Below are positions 12,266-24,100 of a stretch of DNA of 64,000 nt, piece by piece. Positions within the stretch are counted from its first letter, which is position 1; each line of letters begins with the position of its first letter. The translations under genes and the position numbers were made by a program. The notes below the pieces were generated by a model that was not told where the DNA came from, did not search any database, and was given only the letters and a program-made list of their open reading frames with translations. Source of the DNA: Plicaturopsis crispa FD-325 SS-3 (lineage: Eukaryota > Basidiomycota > Agaricomycetes > Amylocorticiales > Amylocorticiaceae); NCBI GenBank assembly GCA_000827205.1, contig KN832571.1, positions 1-64,000 on the forward strand, read 5' to 3'.

Positions 12266-13457
12266 TTGCCCTCATACCGGAAATCCTTTAAAGACCCACC
12301 TGCGTCAGTGATCTACCATCCCCATACTTCCTCCCGCTCTGTAATGGTTTTCCGTTTGCCCACCCACCTGGAGGCTTTCATTCCGCCGCCGTCAGATCAA
12401 GTCCCGCAGTCTCGTCGTCCATGGCAGGGCTCGCTTATCCTCCCTGCATCTGGAGGTCCAAGTCAAAGCCATGCCGTAGATAAGGAGCTGCGAGTGACTG
12501 CGGTCGAAACGGACGGAGACAAGTGCGTTAGCTCCATGCTCTTTCTCCATGCGCGTCAGTTCAGTCTGATTAACTGATGTGTCAGCAGCGCGGTTGATCT
12601 GTGGCCGGCCCGGTTCTTTGTGCATATGACGCACGGGAGGACGCCTTTGCGCGACATGCAGGCATGGGTGCGCCGCCATAAGCCGCCGCTGTGCACCTTT
12701 CTTCCCGATCGTCTGCGCGACCCCGCCGAGACTGCCACGAACCAGGCTCAATTCCGCTCGCTTTCTCGTATGTTGTTTGAGAATCAAATGGTGAGCGCCA
12801 GTTTCCGCAGCTTCGATAGCGAACCTCTTTTATTGACCATTTTTCCGTGTTTGATAGGTTGCGATTGCCCCGTGGAGCTCGCCAGAAAGACTGCCTGGTG
12901 CAGGAATCATAATCTACCCTGCCCAAAATACAACTGCCATCCTCGTTGGCGCACTCTTTCTTTCTTCGTCTTTCCCAGATTTTATGTCCTTCTCGCCTCA
13001 TCATACCGCGGGTCCTGCTTACCAGACATCGCCTACCACGATCCTTCCACCTCCTCAGCAATCGCACCGCTACCAGCAGCCACCCCCGTCCGGAATGCCG
13101 CCACCTCCGTCATCGTCATCGTACGGAATATCACGGCACGGATACAATCTTCCTCAGATCCAGCCGCCTCCTTCTCTTCCTCCGGTGTCGCACCGTTATG
13201 GTCAATATCCCAGTCCTATCGAACAGCATGGGCAGTCTTCTCACACTCATGGTGACAAACCACCCGAGCAATATCGCTATCCCGCTATAACGCCTTCCCG
13301 CACTATCCCGGGTTATCCCACCCCATCGTCGTCATCGTCGACCGACCCATCGTGGCCCATCGTCAAAGATGAGGATGACGGAGACCTTTCCGAATTCACA
13401 ACCTCGCTCCGAGGTGGGCACGGGCACGGGCACTCTTCTCAATACCCACCACAGTAA
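12266..13457 (+). CDS. Mediator subunit 25/SPOC-like protein with Pro/Ser-rich tail (5' end uncertain)
   Basis: Three exons join cleanly. Exon A ends with AVETDGD(N) at the gtgcgt donor near 12522. Exon B (12585-12789) reads VDLWPARFFVHMTHGRTPL and later FRSLSRMLFENQM. Exon C begins VAIAPWSSPERLPGAGIIIY, then AILVGALFLSSSFPDF. The pattern (PWQGSLIL, Trp-Pro, a short helix, CTFLPD, FRSL.RML, VAIAPW, hydrophobic strand ending in F.L) resembles the SPOC/ACID-type domain of Mediator-25-like fungal proteins. The tail is Pro/Ser/His/Tyr-rich (PPPPSSSSYG) and ends in an acidic patch (KDEDDGDLSEF) and Gly-His repeats at 13457. I do not see the von Willebrand A domain usually found N-terminal in Med25; bases upstream of 12266 show no such reading. 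It is either a short paralogue, a truncated gene, or has missed 5' exons. Confidence 0.5.
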
Positions 13458-14030
13458 TTCGATTCTCGACACCTCCGGTCTCCAAGTGATCGCACATCTC
13501 TCGTTAGCGGGCCATACCATTTTCTTTCGCCCGAAATGACGTATCGCGGCATCATTTCGTGGACTTCGCTAGGTAACTTCCGATGATTCTGCTCTCCTTT
13601 GTATTGAATGTCGCATTCATTCGCTTCGTTTCCCATGCACGCCTAAGTGCTCATATACCTAGAAAAACAGCTTTTTCGTTCCTTCTGTTTATTCGATCTT
13701 CACCGTGTAGCTATATCTTTGACGTTCTGTTTTTTTCGCCTCTTTTGTCGCCGCGATTGTGTTGCAGTGCTTTTCATTAGTTTCGTGTCTGATTACTGTG
13801 TATCAATATCGTCCCGTCCGGCTGGTCTCGTCGCGCAATATATAAACATGTTGTATCGTTCTAGTCCCAATTTCAGACTCGGTGGGAAGCACCATTCTTG
13901 GAAGACTGGAGGCCAATCTCGCTGTCGCCTGCAATCTTTGCTCGCCGTTCCTGCCTGTATTGTCTCGGCAACAGCGCAAGCCCAATGGCGTACATTGCCC
14001 AGAAAACCTAGGGAGAATCATCGTTAAATA
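13458..14030. other. Convergent intergenic region
   Basis: This is pyrimidine-rich + strand sequence, likely 3' UTR of the Med25-like gene, running to the stop of the cytochrome b561 gene on the opposite strand. No gene was seen. Confidence 0.5.
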
Positions 14031-14753
14031 TTATAGACAGTACATCTGGGCGATGCTGCTCACGATGATAAGGGCCATCCAAGCATTGATAGCGGACTGT
14101 GGGATGGCATGCAGGCCCCCGGCGACTAATAGCCATTCTGTCACCAGGCCGTAGTGTACCTGTGGCAGCAAGATTATTGAACAAGCAAATGGAAAGGCGA
14201 TACAGTTTATCACCGACCTGATACGCGGCAAGCGCGAGAATCACCAGACCTAGGACGGCGTGGAGGTAATTCTGCGGGGGCCGTCGACCGGAGAATAGCG
14301 ACGGCGTCTTGAAGAAATGGATGACGGCGCCAAGTACCAATTGCGCAAGGTATAGGATCAGCAGGACGACACCTATTTTCTAGAAGCCAGGACTGTGAAG
14401 TGACTCTTCTCGTAGAATACACATGTACGCGTACTTGATGAATATCCATGAAGTTGGGCGTCCCAAGGGTCATCGTCGTTTGGTGCCCATAGGCCCAGCC
14501 AGCAAATATGACAGGCCCTGATATAAGGAACTGGATAATCCAATGGCCAAACCACCATCTGCAATGTGGCACGGTCAAAACTTGGCACCGAATGCAGCGG
14601 TCTGACTCACCGAGCGGTAAAGGTGCGCAAGTAGCGCGTGACGAGAACGCCCAACGGTAAGAGGATGAGGAACCCAATGGAGGAGAGGAGGGCATGTCTC
14701 CGTGCAAGTACTTCGACGGGCAAGAGTGGAACTGAAGGGATAGAGTCGGACAT
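14031..14753 (-). CDS. Stand-alone cytochrome b561-type membrane protein
   Basis: Spliced, the protein starts MSDSIPSVPLLPVEVLARRH and ends SSIAQMYCL at 14031, about 190-200 residues. It has five to six hydrophobic helices: LLSSIGFLILLPLGVLVTRY; a WWFGHWIIQFLISGPVIFAG segment; KIGVVLLILYLAQLVLGAV; YLHAVLGLVILALAAYQ; and MALIIVSSIAQ. The four histidines expected for the two b-type haems are visible in ARRHALL, FGHWII, MDIHQK and NYLHAVLG. Three introns are clear, including donor gtacgc after DIHQ and acceptor tctag before KIGVV. The family moves electrons across a membrane, often from ascorbate or a partner DOMON domain. Here no DOMON domain is encoded in or beside the gene, so the electron donor is unknown. 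A TATA box precedes it. Confidence 0.75.
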
Positions 14754-14840
14754 GACGGCGAGCTAGGCCTGGGGTGTTATGCTCTTGACGTTGGCACGTA
14801 TAGCTGTGATGAAAGAGTGGGCTGGTATGGGTGGGAGCCA

Positions 14841-14848
14841 TTTATATA
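14841..14848 (-). promoter_or_regulatory. TATA box of the cytochrome b561 gene
   Basis: On the minus strand this reads TATATAAA, about 88 bases upstream of the ATG at 14753, a normal fungal spacing. Confidence 0.5.
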
Positions 14849-15297
14849 ACGCTACCTGCTTGCACCGTCTGGCCGCCCGAATCTCCCATGGTGAGGGGAC
14901 CATGGGGAACACGCGTTCCACTCCCTTCAGAATAGAGGTGGTTGATTGGCTGGAACATGTCTTCGCGGAGTGAGAGTATCGTTTCGAAAGCCCTAAAACA
15001 GTCGGTAAACACTGGCCCGAGGGGAACCGTCCAATTAGAGGAAAACATTCCCGCTGCGGAGAGCGAAGAGAGTTTTTATAGCGAAGTGTCATCGGTATGC
15101 CCTTGGTGTCGTCGCTGGCGTCGCTGGCCCTTGAAATAGTCGCGCTGAATTTATCTCCCGAGTGGATGATGCGTATGTATGATGACAGCGTTGACACTAG
15201 AAAGGTCATAGCAAGAGGGTAAAGGCAACAAATAAAATTCCAGTTTTTACATCTGAGCTGCATAACCGGACTATGATAGAAGCAGCGCTATTCACTC
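14849..15297. other. Intergenic between b561 promoter and coatomer 3' end
   Basis: No conserved open frame was seen. It should contain the upstream region of the b561 gene and the 3' UTR of the coatomer gene, both on the minus strand. Confidence 0.5.
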
Positions 15298-18200
15298 TCA
15301 CCGTGGGGCAGGAAGTCCTGATGACGACGCGCCTATTTGCGTGAGTTGGATGAGGGGGTCCAGCTTCCCCTGGTATTCTGGCAGATAGGCCGCATCGGTG
15401 TAAGGGCAGCGCACAGAGGGCGAACCCTTGTATATTGGCGTGTAGCTGGCCGCACATATTTCGAATTCTGTAAATTCGTCATAGTCAATCTCGATTGCAT
15501 TGCGCGGATTGCGATCTCCTGCAGCAATGCGTTGCCGAGCCTATCGAGGAGAATTAGCGACATAATGCAGCGGTGTAACAGAGCGTACCTGGGCGACTAT
15601 CTTTGGATCAGGATTCAAGTCTAGCAGCCGCCTCGCAAGCTTGGCACTAGTCGCATGGTTGTTTGCTTTCGCAAAAAGACCGATCGCTTTACGAAGTGCA
15701 ATTTGCAGGTGCGGTGGCTGCATGTTGCAATGGGTGAAGTAGGCGGCAAGCTCTAGACCCCGCTTGATGTCATCGGGCGCCTCTTCAGCTACACGCCTGC
15801 GCTCCAGCTCTATTGACACGCCAAGCAAGTATTCGCGCGCAGCAGTAACGGTATCACGCCACTAGGGAAAGACGCATTGCAGTCAGCGAGGCATTACAGC
15901 ATGATTGATATGTAACATACCTCTTTGGCCTCGTCATCAGAGGAGACTACTACAAGGAGTAGTGCATACAATACCGACCGGAATGTTGCTTGAGCTTCGG
16001 CTAACCGATTGCCGCTCACGTGGCGGTAGCCTTCGGATAATTCAGAGCGGATGGACGGTAGGGACCGCACAGCGACAGGCAGGACTTTGTTGAGAGATGA
16101 TTCAGAGATATTGCGTCTGATGTGTAACTGCAGGGGAGGTAGAGAGGCGAGCGGTGAAAGGTATGTGTGGGAGGATCGGTATACCGACACAAAGAGGGGT
16201 TTCAGCAAGGTGAAATTGACCACTCCCAACTGCCGATTGAGGAGCTAAAACAATGCCGTTAGCTCATCTATAGGCAAGATATGACGACGTTCAAACTCAC
16301 TTGCATAGCCGACTCAAACGAGCCTGCGGCAACGTGGTCACCCGCGAATGGAGAGTTGCGCGTCCACAATTCGGTCTCACTGACACCGGGGGCGGCCCCA
16401 GCACCAAGTTCTTCTTCGTCCACAGCGGCCTCCTCCGCATCATCGCCACCTTCCGAAAGGGCATCGTCGCCATCGGCGTCTAGCTCCCAGCCGCCTTCCT
16501 CTACTTCAAGGTCTTCCTCCTCTTCTTCCTTGGCCCACGCATCCAGTGCCGACGATGCAGCTGCACCAACATCACCGTTCGTGTACGGGACATCGGCGCC
16601 AGGCTCGAGTTTGCCACTAGCAAGCGCGCGGTCGAAGAAGTTCTCCCCGGTAGATACAGACGGCCAGTTGAGGTCTGTTGTAGGTGTTACAACAGGGGGC
16701 GGCTTGAGGGTGGAGCGGCCAAATGCTGGTACATCATCGACATCAGCTTCAGTAAGACCAGCGGCTTCTAATATTTCTTCCGCTAGTTCGTCCAGTCCAT
16801 TTGTTTTCGCAGTGAGATAGGCCAAAGGGTCTGGTTGAACCAGTATTGCTCAGCAACATGGCAAATGAAACCTGTATTAAGAACGACTTACGAAGTCCAA
16901 CATCCCGCAGGACGCCTATGCGGCCCAGGATATCACCAGCATATAGCGCATTGTGGAATTTCGACATGGGGTCACCACGAGCGTCGGCGATTTTCTGCAT
17001 TTTGGACAACTTATCGGTGCTACCGGTAGCAAGGTAGAGGAAGGAAAGCCGATCGAAGTTTTTTGTCTGCTGATAGGCCTTCTCAACTATCTGCACACGG
17101 AAAACTGTTATATATACGAAAGATTTAGCAGAGCCTTTCAACGTGCCTTGTGATTTCCCTGTTTGAGTGCTTGTTGAGCCAAACGTTCCCAGGCCTCGGG
17201 GCGGTCGACGGCTTTGGCCATCTCAAGCGCGACGTCGAGATTGCCACATTCGATGGCGAGGTCAAATCTAGTGTTTTTGTCTTGAACAAAATGTAAAGCA
17301 ATCTGCGACATTGCACTGAGCCAGATGGTAAAGCAATATTTTAGAATACGTACCTCAGGGAATCCCTTTTGTTGCAGGTAGGCGATGATGCTCTGGCCAA
17401 GTAAGTTCGACGTGCGGATGATGTGCAACATCTCATCGTAATTGTTCCGCAACAGTGCCAGCTTGAAGCGGTACTCCGTCGGGTCAAATGTGATAGTACG
17501 TGGCCGAGCGCCACGGTCAAGGCAATGAACAGTCTTGCCCTTAACGCGAGTCAAGTAGACGGGATTGTCGAGCGTGCATATGACACCATGGTCACTAATG
17601 AGGACATATGGTTAACGGATGTTACATGGTCATAGTAAAAGAGGACTTGCCCTTGGGGTAGGCAGTATTTGATGTGGTTCAGGGTCGAGTATATGAACAC
17701 GCCCGAGTCATCCCAAGCGCCGGACTTGATGCGTATCGTTTCGTGAATAAGGCTGTGTTGGGAGAAAGTTTTGTTGGCGATGGTGATTGCTAGGAATAAG
17801 GATCGTTGTCATTACCCAGCGCCAGTGTTCAATGTCTGATGGACGTACTGTGCTTGCTCAACAAAGCTACAAGATTTCCGTCGGCACTCCAGACGACATA
17901 TTTTACGGGCGGGCTGTTTACTTCTGCAATGGTCTTCTGCTGCTGAATGTCATAAAGGACAACAGAGGTAGTCGAGCTGAGGATGAGGCTTGCGGTGCCT
18001 CCGTAGAAGATCTCGTTGGTTTGGACTGGCGGCTTGATGCTCTTCACGACTGAGTTCGAGAGATCACGGACTTCAATCAACTGGAACCAAATGGTGAGAA
18101 AACGAGCTGCCAGACAGCGACAGAACAAACCTGGTTCGCTTTGCTCAGTGCGGCAAATCTGTTTCGGGCGACGAAAATAGCACTCTGGCCATTCCCCTTC

Positions 18201-19684
18201 TTCCCATCAATAGAGGAATCCTTCAGCTCCCCTGCAGCTTGCGTCGGAAGCATGGCTAGTTCATAGATCCCATTGTCAGATGAGATCGTTGTGATGACCG
18301 CACGCTCGGCGGGGTTGAAGCTCAGCGTCCTTGGAGGAACGTATGGGCTGCCAAATTTGCGTACGCTGAGAAGGCCAATGTCCGATCCCGTGTTGAAGTC
18401 GTATGCGCGGACATATTTATCGCGAATGTAGTAGAGGGTGTCCTGATGGACGGCGAAGGCAGGACGTTCGCGCTCCAATTTGAAAACAATGAGACCATTA
18501 TCGTGAGCTGCATAGACTGGTCAGGGCCGAATATAAAAAGGACAAGTAAGATGTCTACCAGCAGCGAAGAGATTCAAGTTCGGGTGAGCTGCCAATGCCC
18601 AGAAGCGGTCTTGCTCTCGTCGGAAAGTTTGGATCGCTGTCCGCTTCGCCAAATCCCAGACCCTGACCGTCTTATCCTCTCCACATGACACGATCAGCTC
18701 GTGCTTCGGATGGAACAACGCACAGAGGACGTTGTTGAAGTGGCCTCTACAGGAGTCGACCTCCCAAGCCTTGGTTTCGCTCATGCGCCAGATCTTGATC
18801 ACCCTGTCGTCGCCAGCAGACACAATGAGCGGGAGGGTAGGATGGAACATCGCGTAGTTGACACCACGATCATGGCCTTCGAGCACGTATTTGACGGTAG
18901 AAAACGTGTCAAACGTCTCAAAATTACCGGGACCGCCATTATTCGGTCCCCCGGCTTTGCGGAGGCCTGATATGTCCCACACACGTACAGTCTGATCCAT
19001 CGACGCAGAAACGATCAGGTCGTCCTTCGGGTGGAATTGCGCGGACATGACGTAGTGCGAGTGTCCGGTGAGAATTGCGATGCAGTTTCGCGAGGTGCTA
19101 TTCCAGATGCGGATCGTTTGGTCATCTGCGCACGACAGCTGCACATCCGAGCGGTCAATATAGCCACGTCCTTCATAGTGTATCAGGACTCACGATCCAG
19201 GGCATCTCGTGGTGAAATTGTACTGTGCGGACGTAGTCTAAATGTCCGTGCAATGTGAACAAGCAGCGCCTGTTTTGCGGCCGGATATCTGCGACACAGT
19301 AAGCACAGGTTGCAGCGACTCACACAAGAACTTACCCCAGACTTTGATTTTGAAGTCGTCGCCGCCTGTAGCTAACAGAGCGCGACTAGGGTGTATAGCG
19401 ACGGCACGCACGGGGCCTTCAAAGGTCTGTCAGAGCTGACAATTGGCTATTGAGCGCGTCGTGACACACCTTCATGCTCCTCGAACCTGTCCACCAAGAC
19501 GCCCATGCGATAATTCCATAATTGCACGCTTCCGTTGTAGAGCGACGCTGCTAGCAGTGGCTGCGTCGGGTGAAAGGCGAGTCCTGGGGACGAATATAAG
19601 GATGAACGGGTCAAACGTAGGCACTTATAACATACCCTTGACGCGATTGCTCTTCGACTCGAATTTGGTGAGCATAACCGACAT
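15298..19684 (-). CDS. RET1: Coatomer subunit alpha (COPI)
   Basis: The protein opens [17 protein letters not shown]. The internal Met at 19675 matches the start used in many species; yeast carries extra residues before it. The N-terminal WD40 propeller spans roughly 19680-18520, with [38 protein letters not shown] and [20 protein letters not shown]. The second propeller and solenoid follow (18480-16830). An acidic linker ([17 protein letters not shown] near 16510) is typical of alpha-COP. The C-terminal epsilon-COP-binding domain ends [20 protein letters not shown], with the stop at 15298. Alpha-COP is a core subunit of the COPI coat that binds dilysine cargo signals and drives Golgi-to-ER and intra-Golgi traffic. 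A dozen or more short introns are implied; I did not fix each junction. All landmarks of a full-length subunit (about 1,200 residues) are present. A LINE has inserted 265 bases upstream of the start. Confidence 0.9.
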
Positions 19685-19934
19685 GATGGGCGGACACCTG
19701 GCGTTGTGCGATTATTTTGGGTCGTTTTTTCGTGCCGGCGATAGAGACAACAGGCTCAGAGTGCACCCAATTAGATATAGAGAGAGAAACCGACGGACAA
19801 CAAAGTACTTGTATCGGCTGTAAATGTTACAGTCGAAGACGTGGACGACCAGCGGAGTCTCAATTCTGTGGTGGCGCAGCAAAGCGCGCTGTCCAGGCAA
19901 AACTATCCACTTGTCTGTCTCCTGCTACCTGTAT

Positions 19935-19949
19935 TTGACTCTTTATTGT
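19935..19949. repeat. Target-site duplication, left copy (LINE)
   Basis: TTGACTCTTTATTGT here is repeated exactly at 30103-30117. The last T merges with the poly-T tract, so the duplication is 14 or 15 bp. It marks the 3' (poly-A) boundary of the minus-strand retrotransposon. Confidence 0.85.
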
Positions 19950-19970
19950 TTTTTTTTTTTTTTTTTTTTT
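19949..19970. repeat. Poly-T tract (LINE poly-A tail, outer part)
   Basis: Twenty-two T follow the left target-site duplication directly and run into the N gap. On the element's strand this is the distal poly-A tail. Confidence 0.75.
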
Positions 19971-20906
19971 NNNNNNNNNNNNNNNNNNNNNNNNNNNNNN
20001 NNNNNNNNNNNNNNNNNNNNNNNNNNNNNNNNNNNNNNNNNNNNNNNNNNNNNNNNNNNNNNNNNNNNNNNNNNNNNNNNNNNNNNNNNNNNNNNNNNNN
20101 NNNNNNNNNNNNNNNNNNNNNNNNNNNNNNNNNNNNNNNNNNNNNNNNNNNNNNNNNNNNNNNNNNNNNNNNNNNNNNNNNNNNNNNNNNNNNNNNNNNN
20201 NNNNNNNNNNNNNNNNNNNNNNNNNNNNNNNNNNNNNNNNNNNNNNNNNNNNNNNNNNNNNNNNNNNNNNNNNNNNNNNNNNNNNNNNNNNNNNNNNNNN
20301 NNNNNNNNNNNNNNNNNNNNNNNNNNNNNNNNNNNNNNNNNNNNNNNNNNNNNNNNNNNNNNNNNNNNNNNNNNNNNNNNNNNNNNNNNNNNNNNNNNNN
20401 NNNNNNNNNNNNNNNNNNNNNNNNNNNNNNNNNNNNNNNNNNNNNNNNNNNNNNNNNNNNNNNNNNNNNNNNNNNNNNNNNNNNNNNNNNNNNNNNNNNN
20501 NNNNNNNNNNNNNNNNNNNNNNNNNNNNNNNNNNNNNNNNNNNNNNNNNNNNNNNNNNNNNNNNNNNNNNNNNNNNNNNNNNNNNNNNNNNNNNNNNNNN
20601 NNNNNNNNNNNNNNNNNNNNNNNNNNNNNNNNNNNNNNNNNNNNNNNNNNNNNNNNNNNNNNNNNNNNNNNNNNNNNNNNNNNNNNNNNNNNNNNNNNNN
20701 NNNNNNNNNNNNNNNNNNNNNNNNNNNNNNNNNNNNNNNNNNNNNNNNNNNNNNNNNNNNNNNNNNNNNNNNNNNNNNNNNNNNNNNNNNNNNNNNNNNN
20801 NNNNNNNNNNNNNNNNNNNNNNNNNNNNNNNNNNNNNNNNNNNNNNNNNNNNNNNNNNNNNNNNNNNNNNNNNNNNNNNNNNNNNNNNNNNNNNNNNNNN
20901 NNNNNN
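19971..20906. other. Assembly gap, 936 N
   Basis: All bases are N. Poly-T on both sides indicates the gap lies in or next to the LINE poly-A tail. Open frames that run through the N are artefacts. Confidence 0.95.
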
Positions 20907-20907
20907 G

Positions 20908-20926
20908 TTTTTTTTTTTTTTTTTTT
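20908..20926. repeat. Poly-T tract (LINE poly-A tail, inner part)
   Basis: Nineteen T sit directly downstream (in element sense) of the 3' UTR, preceded on the gap side by a single G at 20907. Confidence 0.75.
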
Positions 20927-21120
20927 GGTGGAGCGTTATGACACGTCGCAGCTCTAAAACAATGTTAGCCCTTCGTGTCCGCGTGAATTTTACGGGGGAT
21001 TTCACCCCGTTGTTTGTGGTTCCACCCTGAGGAAATGCTTCTGTAGCAGTACAAGTACCGCTAAGCACGAATGCTGCGCTATGCAACAGACAGTGTGGGA
21101 CTCAGGTGCCTCGGGATTCA

Positions 21121-24100
21121 TCATCCCGGGTCAGTATTAGGCCCTATACCCACTAAAACCCCAGTTTCACGTATCCAATTGTCTGGTAGGGCATCTTCAT
21201 TCATAAGAGTGCCACTCCATGTATTCAGTACTACCTGCACAGCCAGCGCTTTGTTACCGTGTTTTTTCCTGTCGGTCATGGCTCTATCTAGTGTCAGCCT
21301 AGTGTTCATCGCGTGTATCCAGCGGTTGTGCACTTCCGCTTTTGAATGGTACTGCTGTGGGTCGTCTTCCCTCGATATTCGGCGTTCACAGCGTATCCTC
21401 CAGATTAGATGTGCCGATTCCGATACCGTTATCTTGTAAAGTCTTGCCGATCCTGTCCGTGGGTTGTCCTGGTCGTCTTTGAACTCGGCCAAGCCACATG
21501 CCATTATTGCACCGTATGTGGGCGTTAGCCACTGATTTTGTTTCTTGTGCCACAGCTTACTGGCAAGCTGCCAGATAATCTTGCGCCCGGGCGCGTCACA
21601 GTCTGTGAGTATATGTTCCATTGATTCTTCGATGCCGCAGTGGGGACAAACCGACCGATGCTCATAATTAGGGATGTTTTGCCACCACTTCCCGCATCTG
21701 AACGCGTTGTGAAGGCATTTCCAGAGGAATTCTCGTATGTTCCTTGAGATGTCTTTTGTCTTTATTGATCGCCATATCCGCGAATTTGTAGGGAGTTTTC
21801 CACTGACGTCCTTGGCTGCGTGTCGCGCCATATCGAGGGATACCAGTGTTGAGGTGCGCATTGTGGTCTTGTCCTTAGTTGCACGGATCCCCTGATATGC
21901 GAGTGATTGGGACAGGGTTGCTATTCGGGCCCCTGTGAGGTTGAATCTTGCGGGGACGCTTAGGTCGACAATGTCCGGGACTGCCTTGTTCGCCCCGGTG
22001 TTCGCCCGTTCGTCCGCTCCGTCATTCCCTTCGTCATTGCTATGTCCTTTGATCCATTGTAGGGTTGTTACAGCTGAGCGTTTCCGTAGCCGGGCGACTA
22101 GTGGGCGCCAAAATTCGTCGTTTGATACGCCTATCCAGCCGCGGTCTTCCCATCCTTGCAGGGATTTGGTGAGTCCATTAATAACATATTTGGAGTCGCT
22201 TCTGATATGTAGCGGTGCGAACGGCGGGTTGTGCTTCACTGCATCTAGCGCTGCCACGATTTCTCCTATCTGGTTCGAATGTCGGTTCCCAGGTATTCGG
22301 ACTGCCTTGTTGCGCGGGTCATTTTGTCCGTACCAGGTACCGCTCCCTGACCTCGCATCATCATCGCCGTTATTGAAGCACGAACCATCTGTATAGACTG
22401 TCACTGCTTCTTCAGGGATTTCGAAGGCACGTTGCCTCCGGTAGGCTGGGTCAGTGCACCGTGTCCCTGGTTCAGTGAACACTCGGAAGCCGTGTGAGAG
22501 GTCGTCTTGCATGCTGACTGAGGGGTTGAAGGTGATCTGGTTGTTGCTGGCACGGGCGGTTTCATTGTGCGTGATTCGGTTTCTGGTGAGTGTGAGGTTG
22601 TCGTGGGGTGAGTGTACCGCCGGATCCCACTTCGGGAGGATTTGTGCTAATAGTTTTTTTGCCGCGAGGTAGCATTTGTTTGGTTTGTCGCATCCCCGCT
22701 CATCACGGTCTGTCTTGCAGGGAGGGCAGGCACAGTTCGAACGGTCGTGGTGGGGGCGTGCTGGTTGGGTTGCATCTTGTCGCCCTGTCATGGCTAGGGC
22801 ATCCCCTATTGTGAGTATGTTATGCTTCTCACGTAGGCACGAGCTGCGCTGACCGTTATTCAGTCTGTTAAGGTGATCTTTTGCACCGATGTGGTACCAC
22901 AGCGGAAGTTTCTTCTTAGCCGCGGGTGGAAGTTTTAGTGCGTCAAATGATACATTATATTTGCGGCCTGTCTTAAGCATACTGATTATGTCGTTAGGGA
23001 GTTTGGACCCTTTCCAGGTCGAGGCGTCCCATGTTTGAAGGTACACATTGACCTTCGAGAGGTCGCTTACTTGGCCTGATGTCTGTCGGACGTTCATACC
23101 TATTAGATGGTCTGCAACGAACGCCCATGCAGGGCGGTGTGTGGTCAGGTCCAGAAACGATTTAAGCCACATGAGCTGTATGGCTTCATTTCTGGCAGCG
23201 AGGTCGAGCACTTTCTTTCCTCCATCTGTGATGGGTTTCTGCAGTGTGGATATACCTACTAGCGGGCGGGATCCGTTAGCCATGAAGTCCCGGATGGTCT
23301 TTTCGAGGGTTTTCTCAATGTGCTCGGGCATGTCTTGCACCTTGGTCAGGTACTGTGTCATCCCCGCCACGACCATGAGGATTATAAGTCTTCGGCCGTC
23401 CGGTGTCGGATGACTTTTCCCCCATTGCGTAAGGCTTGTATTGATTTTGGCTACCACATTATTCCATGACTCTGCTTGGTCGGCATTGTTTCCAACCCAT
23501 GCACCTAGGATGCGCACCGGCTCTCCATCTTTAGCTATATGGACGTCTCCTGGGAGTGGGTCCTGGCCGGGGCTCATTTTCCTCGTCGCAATTACCGTGT
23601 CTCGGTAAGCTTTTGTGCCAATTGGGATTACTTCTGTCTTTTCAACATTAAATTTCGCTTTTGACGCGATGCACCATTTTTCCAGGATGCCTTGTAGGTC
23701 ATCAAATCTATCAGATTCGGTCAGATATGCAGTGGTGTCATCTGCAAAAAGGCTTGTGACAATTTTATCAGCTACTCCTGGTACGTTGTAGCCGTGTATG
23801 TCTGAGTTTCGTAGCATTGACGCGAGGGGCTCGATGGCTAGGTCAAACAGTAAGCAGGATAGCGGATCGCCTTGCCGTACCCCTCGGGACACTCTGTACG
23901 TCGAGCTTAGGCAGCCGTTTATCATAACCGCTGTGTCGGCTGATTTGTACAGGGCTTTCACGATTTTGATGAAGTGCTGTGGGAGCTTGAATTTCTCCAG
24001 CGTTTTCCAGAGATAATCGTGAGCTATTTTATCATAGGCTTTTTCTTGGTCCAGGGCGATGATCACCCCGTTCTCTTTGGTAGCTTCAGCATAGTCGACC

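Noticed and set aside
16281-16820. 179-codon + strand Ser-rich frame
   Set aside because: Mirror image of the acidic linker of coatomer alpha; GAA/GAG codons read as TTC/CTC/TCC on the other strand.
19824-21086. Open frames of about 370-400 codons on both strands
   Set aside because: They run through the 936-N gap; the codons are undefined and the frames are artefacts.
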